Made by a program: the position numbers and the translations under genes
NCBI GenBank assembly: GCA_004794785.1
Contig: SJOL01006410.1
Coordinates: forward strand, 290,943 to 354,942
From: Opisthorchis felineus
Lineage: Eukaryota; Platyhelminthes; Trematoda; Opisthorchiida; Opisthorchiidae
Reading direction: 5' to 3'
Length of the DNA stretch: 64,000 bases
Notes under the pieces: model-generated
Told to the model about the DNA's origin: nothing
What the model saw: the letters and a program-made list of their open reading frames with translations, nothing else
Databases searched by the model: none
Shown: positions 50,601-61,529 of the stretch, piece after piece
Layout of the letters: every line of letters begins with the position of its first letter
How positions within the stretch are numbered: the stretch's first letter is position 1

Positions 50601-53600
50601 AGGTAATTGCCTGCATGCGGAGAAGGTCACATCCCAATCGCACCTAGATATGTTAAGATAAGAGGTGTACTAGAGCAAACATCCAGCGATGCTCGATCAA
50701 TCGCCTGTATCGAAGGCCCGAAAATTCTACAGAAGCCAGCCTTTGTGAGTCAGCTTAGGTAAGTGAAGTGACAAATAGCCGACACACTGAAATCAATTCG
50801 AAGCCACAGAGTCAGTATGATCAACGATATTGTGTTACTCTCCATGAGATTGCCTGTACATCAAAGCTGATCGCTGTGAACTACAGTAACAAGTGGTACC
50901 CATTATTCGGTGCTGACAGACTAGTAGCATAAACGAAAGGAATAAAAATGCCGCCACAAGTGAATGGGAAAACAAAACTACCTAATACACAGAACACATA
51001 CCTGCTCGGGTGATTGGAAGATGCGTGTGCCCATATTCGCTGTAACTTTGAATACATCCGTAGAGCGTTGCCGACGGTCATGTGGAGGAAGAGCAACCAC
51101 GCTGACTGTGTCCAGTGGATAGACAGTTTGCACTCGGTAACGACATGTGGCCGCCCTACGGGAGGAGAAACACCAATCACAGGATGGTCCGCTCGTCATA
51201 TGAGCTCCAAATATTATGTGGCGCGTTTTCGACAAAAACGGTATATAGAAATGAAATCTATGGCAAAACAAAGTCAAGCTTACCGGCCAGACTGTGTGTA
51301 AGCAACGACCAGTACATCGTTCAGTAGAAACAAACGAGCCACACATATGAACGAATAGGTGTCAACACTTAGCTCGTTCACCTCTCCATCAAAAATCACA
51401 CGCCGGGTCGCATCATCTGTCAATTGCTGTGGTCAGAAGTAAAGTTATAGGACAGTTAGCACGCAGAAAATTACACAAATGGCAAATTGACAGCAGTAAA
51501 CCGTACAAGTGTGACAAGAAAAATTCAGACAGGGTTTGTGCAGCGGTAAGTAAGACCTTATGGCAAGTGAGTATGTGAACGATCTGCACTCAAATCTCAA
51601 GAAACTAAACTCCAAAATCATTTGTTTGAGATGGAGTCCACAACAGTTTTTTGTAGCAATTATGATCATAACACACAAGCTTAACATACCGCAATTTCCT
51701 CAACCACGTCTACCAGCATTTTGACCGGCGCGTCCGCAAATTCACTCAGCTTTTTTCCTAAAGCTGGCAAAGGCTCCGCTGATTTTGGGGCAGGTTCCTC
51801 CTCACTTAGTCCTGGTATGACTTCTGCAAGAGCGTGTAGAGAGAAAAACATGCGGTTAAGATCAATGTGGGCCGCGCGAAAGGTGGATTATTGAAACGCA
51901 GAATCACGACAACATCGAAACGATTAGATTTCATACTGTATGTGAAGTCGATATATACCGAAAAGCCAAGAATCACTCTTCAGCTTATTCATTCTTGTTG
52001 GGGATCACCAGTAGTGCGCATCTCAGAAATCTCTGGGGGTATTGGTAACTGCGATGCGCTGCTTAGTAACCGAACACCATGAGATTTGGCCAGCGGTGAC
52101 TGAGCACAGTGTGACCAACTTGCATGCACAGGCCTCATGGATCTTCTATTGACAAGTCGTCACTCAAGAACGAGGCCAAAATCGGATCACGTGAGTGGAA
52201 TAGGATGAGCGAAGGAGGAGTAACACCATATCTTGTAAACTACGCAGCTATTCATGTCCCACAGAAAACTGTTGGGCCGCATGATCGAATCGCCCTAGAG
52301 GTTCGTAAGATGCACACTGCTAAGGACGCCTAACAACAATAAAAGAGCTATTCGGTACTTCCTAGCTTTTCTAAAGAGGTAACTATTGTTATGGCTTGCG
52401 CCGAACAAATAATGTCTGCCCTTCAAATCAGAACGCGTAGGAAATGTAGATTGCACAGTACTCCAGAAAATTTCTTGAAAACAACGAAGAACAGAAAAGG
52501 ACGTTATTTCGCTCCATTGCTACTTGGATTTGGTGCTGTACCCGGAAGTACAGGGAAACCAAATCTACCGTACGACAAGGCTTTGGACGACAGCAACAGT
52601 CGTGTAAGCCAATAATGCTAACCATCCCTTTTTCAATCCCAATGGTGAAAAACGATGCCGATTCAGGGTAACCTATCCAAAAAACGTCATTTTTGATCTG
52701 TTTTAATACAACTTAATGGTTATAAATGAGTGGAAATCTAGAGTGCGCACTGGACGTCATTTAGAGAAAGTAGAAAGACTTTAAGGAACGTCCACACAAA
52801 ACTGGCATTCTTTTTTATTGTTTTACCTAGGGGGCAAACGGGTACATTTTGTCATTGTTAGAGTCAACAACGTCCAACAGTGTCCAACGGGTGCCACTTC
52901 CACCCAAAACATGTACGAACGACTCACAAACAGCATGCGACATTTACGGACACTGACAGGCACTCACTTCTAGAATGTCCTGTTTGATCCTCTCGGATAA
53001 CATATTTTCACGCCTATGAGGCTCGGTTGTCCGGACAACCGTGTTTTCATTTGGATCTGGAGGCTTAAACTACTTCTGTAAGCTTTAGGCTTTAGGAGAT
53101 GTATTGACTCAGTCCACAGAAGCAGGTTCCCTGAGCTATTTTGTTAGCCCATAGGAGATTCACACAATGATTAATTCAACAAAATCACCCCCACCCCCAT
53201 ATAGTGTAAATATGATGGTAATAAAATTCCCTGGGACATTCTACAACGCTGTGCAGAATCCATCGTTAGTAAGAAGTTTCGGGGAATTGAATACCGCCAC
53301 ACTGTACCATTTTTGGGATTTCTTTGCACCCGGGGCTACCGATGAAGGCAATCAGTGACAGCATCGTTTTCAGTGGTGCAACTGATGCTGTTTGTAGACC
53401 AAGTGGATTGCCACCTCACTTTAGGGAGTATCAACAACTGTCCGGAGACGATCAAAACACATAAAGTGACGCAGATTTAATGGAAGTGATGCTAATTTCT
53501 GCTGCAATGCTGAGTGACAAAAAGTTGAAAACTTGCAATCTGGAAAAGCAGACTACAGTGAACAAACCAATGAGCTGACTTTAATGAAATTCCACAACTA

Positions 53601-55748
53601 AATACTATGCAGTGTTGCGGTAAAAGCTAGGATCGACTCTGTCGAAGTTGTGCCACCCCCCCCCCTACGAGGGGGGAGGTTCCATTTGTAAAACTCCAAA
53701 TACATGGTGCCCTAGTATTATTCGGATAACCCCCGGTGCATTTTCATCGTCGCGAATTGGCATTTGGTCAGCCAACTACCCTGCGCACCTCATTGTATTG
53801 CACGTCCCCATATTTAGCTCCGTGGAAAATTGGTTGTAAATGGTCTAACGAAAAGTGACATTTAGTGGTAGAGTGCATGAGCAACCAACCATTAAAAAGA
53901 CATGTCTCCGTTAGAGCGTTCATCACACGGCGCTTCTCGGTAAAGTCTCGATGAATCTGGTGCATCGCCGCATCCAGTTCCGATGCAGCCTTGCCAGCTT
54001 TAATGAACAGCTTGTAGTTTTCAAATATCGCTTGTTTCATCTTGCTGGAGGCTTCTTCGGACAAATTGCTCAAAAAGTCGACCATAGCGTCATTTGACTG
54101 GTTGTTCCGCACAACTGGTTAAGGGAAACAGGCAAGTAAAAATGAGTTACTGAGTAAACCATCCATTTCACAGTAAAACCGAATAGAAACTGACAACGGC
54201 ATGGTTAATGATTTTGAAATGGTGCTTGGACTTTACGATTTGCTTCCTCAGATAACCGATAATTTCGTTCCCAGATTGCCCTGTTATGCTTTACCATCGG
54301 AATTACCTCCGATCCATGACCCATCCCACGAAGTGACCGGCTTTTAGCTGGTGCGATTTTTTGCCATCTGAAGGACAATGAACGTCCGTATCACAGTGTG
54401 CGGTAAACTGTCCGTCAATGAATGAATGATAAAGTGAGAAACCCGAGGACATGGACACGGTACATAAGTACACGGAAACCTCACGGTGAATGACAGCAGC
54501 GATAGAAAGCACAGGTTACTTCCAATACAGGAGTCACCTACGTATATATCCAAATACACTGGATAGTGCAAGGAAAATAAATAAGTCTGAATTTACCAGA
54601 GGTTAAAGTTAATGGACCCTCAGAATGATGTGGTCGTATCCGGCAGGTAAAGTGCACAAACATGTGGCTTCCGCAGGCCTGACAGCCTCACAGATTGCCG
54701 GAGGTGATTGAGTGCTCAGAATTGCAATCATCACGTGGCTAAACCAAACTCGACAAAATAAGCCGAGCAATCACTGCTTGAGGTACGGGAAAACGACGGT
54801 ATTGATAAGAGGAGGAACCACCACTCTGTTCAACACGGCAAGTCACCGGCGGGTAAGCCGGAGGTTGTGAGAAAAAAACAGGAGGAGATCCATCCTTGCC
54901 TGGGACGGCAAGCTATGGAAACAATCGGTTCTTCAACACGAGACGTTGCAAAGCAACCGCTGTCCAGCAAATTTCAGATCCATAATGTAATGACTGAGGA
55001 AAGTAAAAACATTCACTTCGGGAACGTGGAGCTTAGTAAGATACAAAAGTAGTAGCATGCAAGGAAGCAACTACTGGGACCTAAGTATGGAAACCCACGA
55101 ATTGTTTCTCCGTACATAGGCTAAAAGGCTGAAGCTTCCGATGGAGTTAAAAAGTGAAATGGAATCCAACGAGTTCACAGTCATTAGTGGCTGGCTCGTA
55201 AGATTCAGATTCTCCCATAACATCCGCAATCAACTGCCAAGCTGTAAAATGTATGCACCCTTCGCCGAAAGAAAAAGAACCAGCTATAATTGACTTAGCT
55301 GGATGTCACACCAGGTATACACTAAAGGCGAAACAGATTTAATTTTTCAAACGGCACCGAAATCTCGCTTTGAATGGCGGGGGGGTTCCAAAAACAATAT
55401 CTCTAACGCTTATTGAAGATACTAGCTATTCGGAAAGAATAATGCTGTATGACACACACATATAAGGCAAAGATCAGTTACTCTGGAGGTAAAATGCATA
55501 TTCCAGTCAGACGGTTTTTAAATGACGGAAGAACCTTTATGTCGGTTTTGCCTATTCTCAGTGTGTATGTACCATCACAAGTGCACACGATATAAGACGC
55601 AAAAAACAGCGAGAAACTACTAGAGAATTCCTTTCGGAGGGCATAAAGCTCCGGATGAACATCAAGAGGTACAAACAGAAAACTCACATCGCTTAACGTC
55701 GAAATTCGGATTAGCGAATACTCGACGCAAGCCGCCAGGCTCTGCCAT
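35642..55748 (-). CDS. EXOC8: Exocyst complex component 8 (Exo84)
   Basis: Twelve minus-strand exons join in phase to 777 residues: 55,748-55,688; 54,114-53,890; 51,823-51,690; 51,426-51,284; 51,155-51,002; 49,849-49,501; 43,405-43,076; 41,112-40,807; 39,552-39,419; 37,202-37,080; 36,115-36,010; 35,910-35,642 (stop). All introns are GT-AG. The start has the context AAAATGG. Residues about 1-95 match the Vps51/Exo84-type N-terminus (MAEPGGLRRVF; AIFENYKLFIKAGKAASELD). A PH domain covers about 145-255 (IFDGEVNEL, VARLFLLNDVLVVAY, closing WVRALEEAIHTY). An NPF tripeptide is at 349-351. Then follow the Exo84 helical repeats (LWDAPEDLDVAISERDF; SQLVSLGKATLAAQLFLAYR; FCSWVLEEADKFSQQL). The human protein is about 725 residues. 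EXOC8 is a subunit of the octameric exocyst that tethers secretory vesicles at the plasma membrane and binds RalA through its PH region. Confidence 0.93.
37373..37470 (+). mobile_element. RTE LINE 3' tail fragment after a G run
   Basis: GCAGTGAAGCATCAATGTCAACA followed by ATGATGATGATCATAATGATGA repeats the 3' end seen at 148-202. It sits in intron 9 of EXOC8 and is preceded by 11 G (37,373-37,383). Confidence 0.6.
41328..41386 (+). mobile_element. RTE LINE 3' tail fragment
   Basis: GGCAGCGAAGCACCGGTGTTGAACACTGATGTCATGC followed by a GAT repeat is nearly identical to 148-202. It lies in intron 7 of EXOC8 and only the tail is left. Confidence 0.75.
43591..43760 (+). mobile_element. tRNA-like SINE copy 5
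   Basis: The head GATGGCTCAGTGGCCAAAGCGC keeps the A-box region. The body has GGGCAACCTGGCAGTATCTC and a GTTACAGCTGAACGATTATC end. It lies in intron 6 of EXOC8, about 190 bases upstream of exon 7, opposite to the gene. Confidence 0.8.
45335..46115. mobile_element. Long inverted-repeat (foldback) element
   Basis: The left arm (about 45,335-45,598) and right arm (about 45,849-46,115) are inverted copies that differ at scattered positions. The palindromic pair starts outside with AGACCACTTCTTTTGTAGC against the complement of GCTACAAAAGAAACGGTCT. It includes GTTTGACTACACCATGC and ends inside at CGTTGGCCAACA. About 250 bases separate the arms. Each arm holds the same short open frame (LTANRRRKSHFCCP). 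There is no transposase. It lies in intron 6 of EXOC8. It may be a foldback/MITE-type DNA transposon or an inverted duplication of another repeat. Confidence 0.85.
46590..47700 (-). pseudogene. RTE LINE reverse-transcriptase fragment
   Basis: On the minus strand, LASGLDELPSFLFNDGGETV (about 47,625-47,565), QQLSDLFASIWVKGIVPTNW, EQQAGFRPRLHIH (about 47,380-47,340) and FVLIDFKGALDSVD (about 47,280-47,240) correspond to successive RTE RT blocks. After a deletion the C-terminal part appears (FDRRCFRTTAGIN at about 46,960). The FADD block is missing. It is in intron 6 of EXOC8, in the same orientation as the gene. Confidence 0.75.
50391..50415. repeat. (AT)n microsatellite
   Basis: A 25-base perfect AT run lies in intron 5 of EXOC8, followed by a short GTAGGAG sequence. 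Confidence 0.95.
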
Positions 55749-56399
55749 TTTTATTTGAAAGACGTATAGAACTGAGGATAAAACGGGAGCGTATTGTTGG
55801 AATTCGTGAACTTCTTGCTAACGTCGTCCTGAAAAGGATCGAAAACAAAGAAGTATATGTGTGGAACCTGACAAGCGGATCAAAGACCAAGCAGATTAAT
55901 TATCCAAACCAACGTGGACCCATGAACGGCAATGATCAGAATCAGCAGCTCGTGGGGAGGGGAATGTCGCATCGCAGAATCCGGATCACGAAAGAGACCT
56001 GGCTCTAGGTATTCACAGCCAAAACCCCTTAATCACCGGTCGTTTATATTCGGTCACCTTCATAACTATCTAAACGCAGGGGTGATAAAAGAAACTAAAA
56101 GAGAATGCACAGCAAAACATACAGTCAGGCTTTCTGAGCGACGGAAGGTGGTGTACTTTTTGTTCACACACAACTGTACAGACTAAATGCCATGGTATGG
56201 TGGACATTGGTGATGGTGACAAACGTAGAACATGACCAAACCAAAACAATCGGTTTATTGAAATGAATGGCTCTGATGGTGCGCCCAACAAGCCAGGTAA
56301 CCTTCAACGCGATTGTACATTACTCAGGCGGTGTGGGCACCGGATACCAGCAATACTGTGCAGACAAAGAGCGTTGAAGACTAGCAGTCGCCGGGCATT
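55749..56399 (-). promoter_or_regulatory. Upstream region of EXOC8
   Basis: This is the sequence 5' of the EXOC8 start codon on the minus strand, bounded by an RTE copy. It should hold the 5' UTR and promoter. No TATA box or CpG-rich block stands out, and no other gene is seen in it. Confidence 0.35.
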
Positions 56400-57600
56400 T
56401 GCAGCAAACGTTGAATAATTTCCGCCACTATGCAACGAAACGGCAACACAACAGTGTTGCAACCACATAACCTCAACGAAAAACTAATGCCAGTCGGCAC
56501 CAGAGGTGCTTCAATGTGGAGAGACACATCACCATCACGGTCGTCAAACACCTGAAGACGTCCCAGTTCCGCTGCCCGAACGGACCAAGTCTCACAGCCA
56601 TACAACAAATCAGCCCGTACTGTAGCCTGATGCGCACGTCCCATGAGATTCAGGGATATACCGCTTTGACGCCATAGGTGTCTCAAATGAGCGAACGCAA
56701 CCGAAGCCTTGCAGATTCGTGCATTGACCTCATCTGTCACACTACAATCAGAACAGATACAACTTACAAGATACGTGAAACGCCACACAACTTCGAGTGC
56801 CTCTCCCTGGATTGTAAGTGGCATGTTCAGTGACTGCATGTCCAAGGAGCATGACCTCATACTTTGTGGGTGCAAACTGCATACCAAAGGACGAGATGAC
56901 TTTGGACAGTTCATCCAAAAACATCTGCGCCATCTCGTCCTCTTGGAAGACGAATACGACATTGTCTGCATACCCAAGATCGACAAGCTTTCGTCAGAGA
57001 CTATTTGAACACCAGGGTTTTGAAGATATTCCAGCGTTCGTCTCATGATTTCATCGAACATGAAATAAGGATGGAGGGAGTATGCGCCCGTGACGGACAC
57101 CGCTTTGTGTAAGGAAGCTTCTGGAGAGTTCTCCATATACTCTCACATGCTCGGAAGTCTGAGAATACAAAGAAAATATCATGCTCACAAACTTCCGGGA
57201 GATTTCTTTGATGGGCAAGCGTGTGAAAGAGAACAGACCGATCAACCGAGTCGTGTGCCTTGGAAATCCAGGAATACTAAAATTGTGGGTCGTTTGTACG
57301 TATGGCGTTGTTCTATTACCTGACAGTGTGTGAAGATATGGTCAACGCAACCGCTACCAGGCCAGAATGCCGCTTGCTGCTCTCGAGTCAGTGTTTCATC
57401 AGCCATCATAAAGCGAAGAAGCACAAGTAATGCCAACAATCTCGAAACCACCGGAGTCAATCTGATCATCTTGTGGTGTCCGCACCCACTACGAGCCCCT
57501 GTTTTTCAAAATAGGCACTATCACCGATTCTCCCCAACTGTCTGGGATAGTATGCTTTTCCCAAATGCACGCAAACAGATCAGACAAGCGCTGACTGAGG
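56400..57600 (-). pseudogene. RTE LINE copy with RT and C-terminal parts, YADN
   Basis: Minus-strand blocks in order are: LSQRLSDLFACIWEKHTIPD (about 57,590-57,530), LTREQQAAFWPGSGCVDHIF (about 57,400-57,330), RPTILVFLDFQGT, a block around GYADNVVFVFQEDEMAQMFL (about 56,975-56,915), then LDELSKVISSFGMQFAPTKY and [20 protein letters not shown] up to about 56,550. At the catalytic centre the second aspartate is asparagine (56,961-56,969). Several frameshifts make it inactive. It ends near 56,540 within the C-terminal block, without a 3' tail. Confidence 0.85.
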
Positions 57601-59110
57601 ACTATGACGCTCTAGGTGTCCTTCTATAGTGGGCTAAAAGCTCAGAGATCGTTTTGGTTGCTGGTGACATAAACGCACAGGTAGGTAGTCTAAGCTCTGC
57701 TGAGGCCTGATTGGGTGGTCGTCTTCAATCGGACACGAGACGCAGGAACAACGGGGATCGTTTACTTCAGATGTGTACCAATCACAGACTGTTCCTTTGC
57801 AGCACGAAGATCTGGAACGGCGGAGATCGCTTGACGTGCTGTCCACCAACAAACCAGCCACAAATCCAAATAGACATCGCCGTCAGTAAAAAATAATAAT
57901 CGTTCAGCTGTAACAACCTTCTGGTGCCTAGCTGCCATGCCACCCGAAGGAAGTACGAGGGCTGGGATACTGCCAGGTTGCCTAGACAGGGGAAGTCGAG
58001 AGGCAGGGGTCTGGCTAGAGCCACGGACCTTCCTATCAGTAAATTTGCGCTCTAACCACTGAGCCATCTCGCCGTCACTTATCGGCGAAGAGGGTCGATC
58101 ACCGTCTGCCGCTTCTTCTGGAACACCAGCGTGGACTCCGACCATGCACTTGTACGCTGCTGCTTTTCATTGCGCTTTTCAGGTCTACGCAAAACGCGTA
58201 CACTTCGCTTAGCCACTGAGAAGCCAGTGGACCCGGAAATCAAACGAACTTATCAGAACCAGCTCCCAGAACGCCTACCGGAAGGTTTGATGTCGGATAT
58301 AAATGGCCACCGGAAACAGATATCCAAAGCGCTACTCGTACACTGACCACCACCATACCACCTTTTGGCATGCGCCTTGAACTTTCAAAGTGCAAAGTCA
58401 TGCTTCAGAGTGTGCAGTCTCTGAGCACATCCTTTACAATTCAATGAGAATCACTGGAAATTGTGGACAATTTTATATACCTCGGTAGTTGTATTAGCTC
58501 TGACGGAAATGTGTCTGATGAATCTCATAGGTTCGAATTGCGTCACTTATGGCGTCAAAAATTCATATCACTAGATCTTAAGGGTCGTGTGTACCAGGCT
58601 ACAATAAGGGTTGTGTTGTTGTATGGATGCGAGACGTGGCCTCTACGGACCGATGATATGAGGCGTCTTCAGGTTTTTAACCACCGATGCCTCAGAATCG
58701 TTGTTAGTTTTGGATGGCGTCAGCGTGTTAGTAACGAGGTGATTAGAAAACGGGTATTTGGTTGTGCGGGAGACACTTTAGTCGGGGAAAACACCCAGCA
58801 CCACCGACTACGATGGCTCGGCTATGTGCTACGCATGCCGAAATACAGTCTACCGAGCCGAGTGTTGTTCTCCGTGCCTCCTTCAGAATGACGCAAACCG
58901 CGACGTGGACAACGTATGGCTTGACAGAAGGGCCTGAAAGAAATCATGAAGGGTTTGGGTGTTGTTGGTGTTGTACGACTACCAGGATGGGGTCACAATA
59001 ACCCTGGCTGTACTAGGCAGGATATATTGCAAGAAATGTTGGCTGATCGGTTGAGCGCTTGGAGGTGTAGGCACCTCAGGATGCTTGAAGACTTTGAGCT
59101 GCAGAAATGC
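57590..59110 (+). pseudogene. RTE LINE copy C lacking the RT core
   Basis: The endonuclease part runs from 57,597 ([24 protein letters not shown]; then DTRRRNNGDRLLQMCTNHRL) and is interrupted by a SINE at 57,886-58,068. It continues with SGTPAWTPTM- and IKRTYQNQLPERLPEGLMSD-type sequence to about 58,345. The text then jumps to TIPPFGMRLELSKCKVMLQS, normally downstream of the RT catalytic block. [35 protein letters not shown] and [20 protein letters not shown] follow, to about 59,110. The RT core is missing. The long C-terminal frame (58,463-58,891) is still open, so this copy is relatively young. Confidence 0.85.
57886..58068 (-). mobile_element. tRNA-like SINE copy 6 nested in an RTE endonuclease
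   Basis: This reverse-oriented SINE starts with ATAATAATCGTTCAGCTG and ends with CCACTGAGCCATC. The 9-base sequence TCGCCGTCA occurs on both sides (57,877-57,885 and 58,069-58,077), consistent with a target-site duplication. It splits the RTE endonuclease frame, which proves it inserted after that RTE copy. Confidence 0.88.
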
Positions 59111-61529
59111 CTCGGCCAAGTCAATACATCGGGGCCAATGAACCGGGAGTTGAAGCAGCTGAAGAGAAGGTCTATTAGCACTGCGCAGTACTAACAGCAA
59201 CCATTGCTGCTATTTTCTGGACACTCAGTCCAAATCTGTAATTCGATGCAGTTCAGTGGTATTTCTACACACTGCTTTTGCTACTGAAGCAATAATTCGC
59301 GAGGCTGTTGCAGTTCGGTAGACGACATGTATTTACTACAAATTCGATTAAGTGATGTGCCCGCTCATGAGCTGACTACAGTTTTCGGTTTGAGCCCTAG
59401 TCTTTAACAGAACAATAACAACCAAACGTACCCTGAGTGTACTGAAAGTTCAAAACAAGTCAAAACTCAGCAACCTTGTGAGTAGGTTCCTTCAAGTCAA
59501 AACTCATTTACGCGGCAAGACTTTAGAGATCCAGATGCTCTCTGGACACAACAGCTGCGGCGGTCATTCGCCCAAAAATGGACCGTCGCTGGATCACAAG
59601 GCAAACTTTCCGACCAATCAAATCTGGCCTTGATACCTGCCATCTACCATACTTTTTCACGAATCGTGAACGAGTAGGCTTAATGGCTGGTGCAGAGCCC
59701 GAATGTGAGTAATGAGGTGGTTCAGGCGCCAGGCTGTAGTCAATACATACACACTGGTATGCTTTTATGAGGGGAGCTTTCCTGACGATTCGGCCATAAC
59801 CAAGCACAATTCATTTCTTAACAAGCCCCGGTCAAGTACTTGGATGTAAATCAGTCCCCTGCAGATGGATACTTTACGAGTACAGCTCGGTACACAGAAC
59901 GAATGGAGCAAATACCGAATAAATGTTTGGTTTCTCATATTTACGCTCCACTGACCCCGCGAGTGCAACGAAAGGGTAAATAAGTTTCTATTCGACAGTG
60001 TTGAATACGATGGCTGTGGGCGCAGGGGAAGAGTGCACTGAAGCTAGAAAATCCTCTCAAAAATCAAAAAAGGCATCGGAGATTCTGGAAATTGGTTTTC
60101 CAACATGTATGAGCAGTTCTTCAACGCATGCACAGTTCCGCTGAAAGCCCGCCTCGGCTGTTTTCCGCCCTAAGTATAAAGAAAATGGTGTCTTTGACAG
60201 CCCCTTTTTTCCCAGTTTCAAACCATGATTCATGACTTTTGGGTAGCTACTTAGACTTTATGCAGTCCGGTAAAGTCATTCAGTATTATGGGCGCTCCGC
60301 ACCTGTTGAGCCCGCTCAGAGACAACTACAGATATGAAGCGCAGGTCCGACAAGTTGCGAACAACGCGGCACTCGACGGAGGCCTACAAACAATGGTTGT
60401 CGAGGTTGTGCTAAGAAGCCCTGAGTTGACTGTTGTCAGGCGGTCACATTTTTCGTAATTACGGGGTCCTGAGGTCCTCCACCAGGTTCTTAACCTATGT
60501 CGAAAACAACGGGGTCTCTAACAATGATCTCTGAACTGTTCTGCTGACGGTAAACCTCAGCCCAGATCTAAAACTTTCCGTCCCACCATCCCACCAGCAA
60601 TGTGTTCTAGTTGCACTTGCATCTGACGTCAGATCTTAAAGGCCTCCAAATTTCCCGCTCCAATATGCGGTTGGCTTTCCTAAAATCTTTCTGAAGTCTA
60701 AATTGCACTCTTCATCGCATCTCATCTTTTCAAGTCGGAGATTCTCCAAAAAGCTTTTATAAGATAGGCGGGCTCGGTCACGTGTAAACCCATGACGTTG
60801 AGAAGGAACTAAAATGTGGTTGGTTAGATGGGTTAGATTATCTTACCCCGGATAAGATTGATACGACAGATCTTCGGTTTAAGGCAGTCTGCGGGCAACC
60901 TCTTTGCATACAGATATTGCGGCTGTAACTCTGTAGTCCTTTTTCTACCTTCCTTTTCGGGGGTCCGTTAAGCAGCTTCAGTGAGTTGGCTCAACATTTG
61001 GTGGACAAAAGGTGCTAAAACGGATGCCACCGCGGTTGGCATCCCTCGTCATATTGACAGACCTAAAATACAGTGGAACTCTGTTGGCCGCGCTGCTGAA
61101 ATCATTTGCGGCGAGTGAGTTCCTCCCAACTGTATCTGGCATACTAATCATTTGTACGGTACGTAGTTCCAAACGCACTACCTTGCCCCGTGGCTTGTAG
61201 TCCCTAAGTCTTTCTGAAAAGAACTTGTTCGATAGCCCCCCCTTGATGCCTTTTTTGATATCATGCAGCTATTGCACACCTCAAGGTTGGCGTCGGTGTT
61301 TTCAGAAAATGCACGTTGCGCTTTTTTGGTATTGCGATTCCACCGTTCTGCCCTATTGAATACCCCTTCCCGGACTCCGAACCCTGCTTCATATTACCCG
61401 ACCTCCAATTATCAAGCCCTCTAGTACTAAACCCCACCGTGAGTGAGGTCAAAAAGTTCCCATTTAGTACCGTTTGCTTGCCAATGAGCTTGTCAATAAT
61501 GTTGTTTATTACACGCTCTTTATTGCCCA
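59111..61529. other. Unassigned stretch between LINE copies
   Basis: No gene was recognised. The part after about 60,780 may be the 5' region of the CR1-type element that follows (plus-strand frames at 61,012-61,200 and 61,316-61,597), but no ORF1 domain such as an RRM, PHD or zinc knuckle could be seen. Confidence 0.4.

Noticed and set aside
37390..59110. CRISPR-like or prokaryotic operon signals
   Set aside because: The repeats are dispersed, not regularly spaced, and the genes have introns. The window is eukaryotic.
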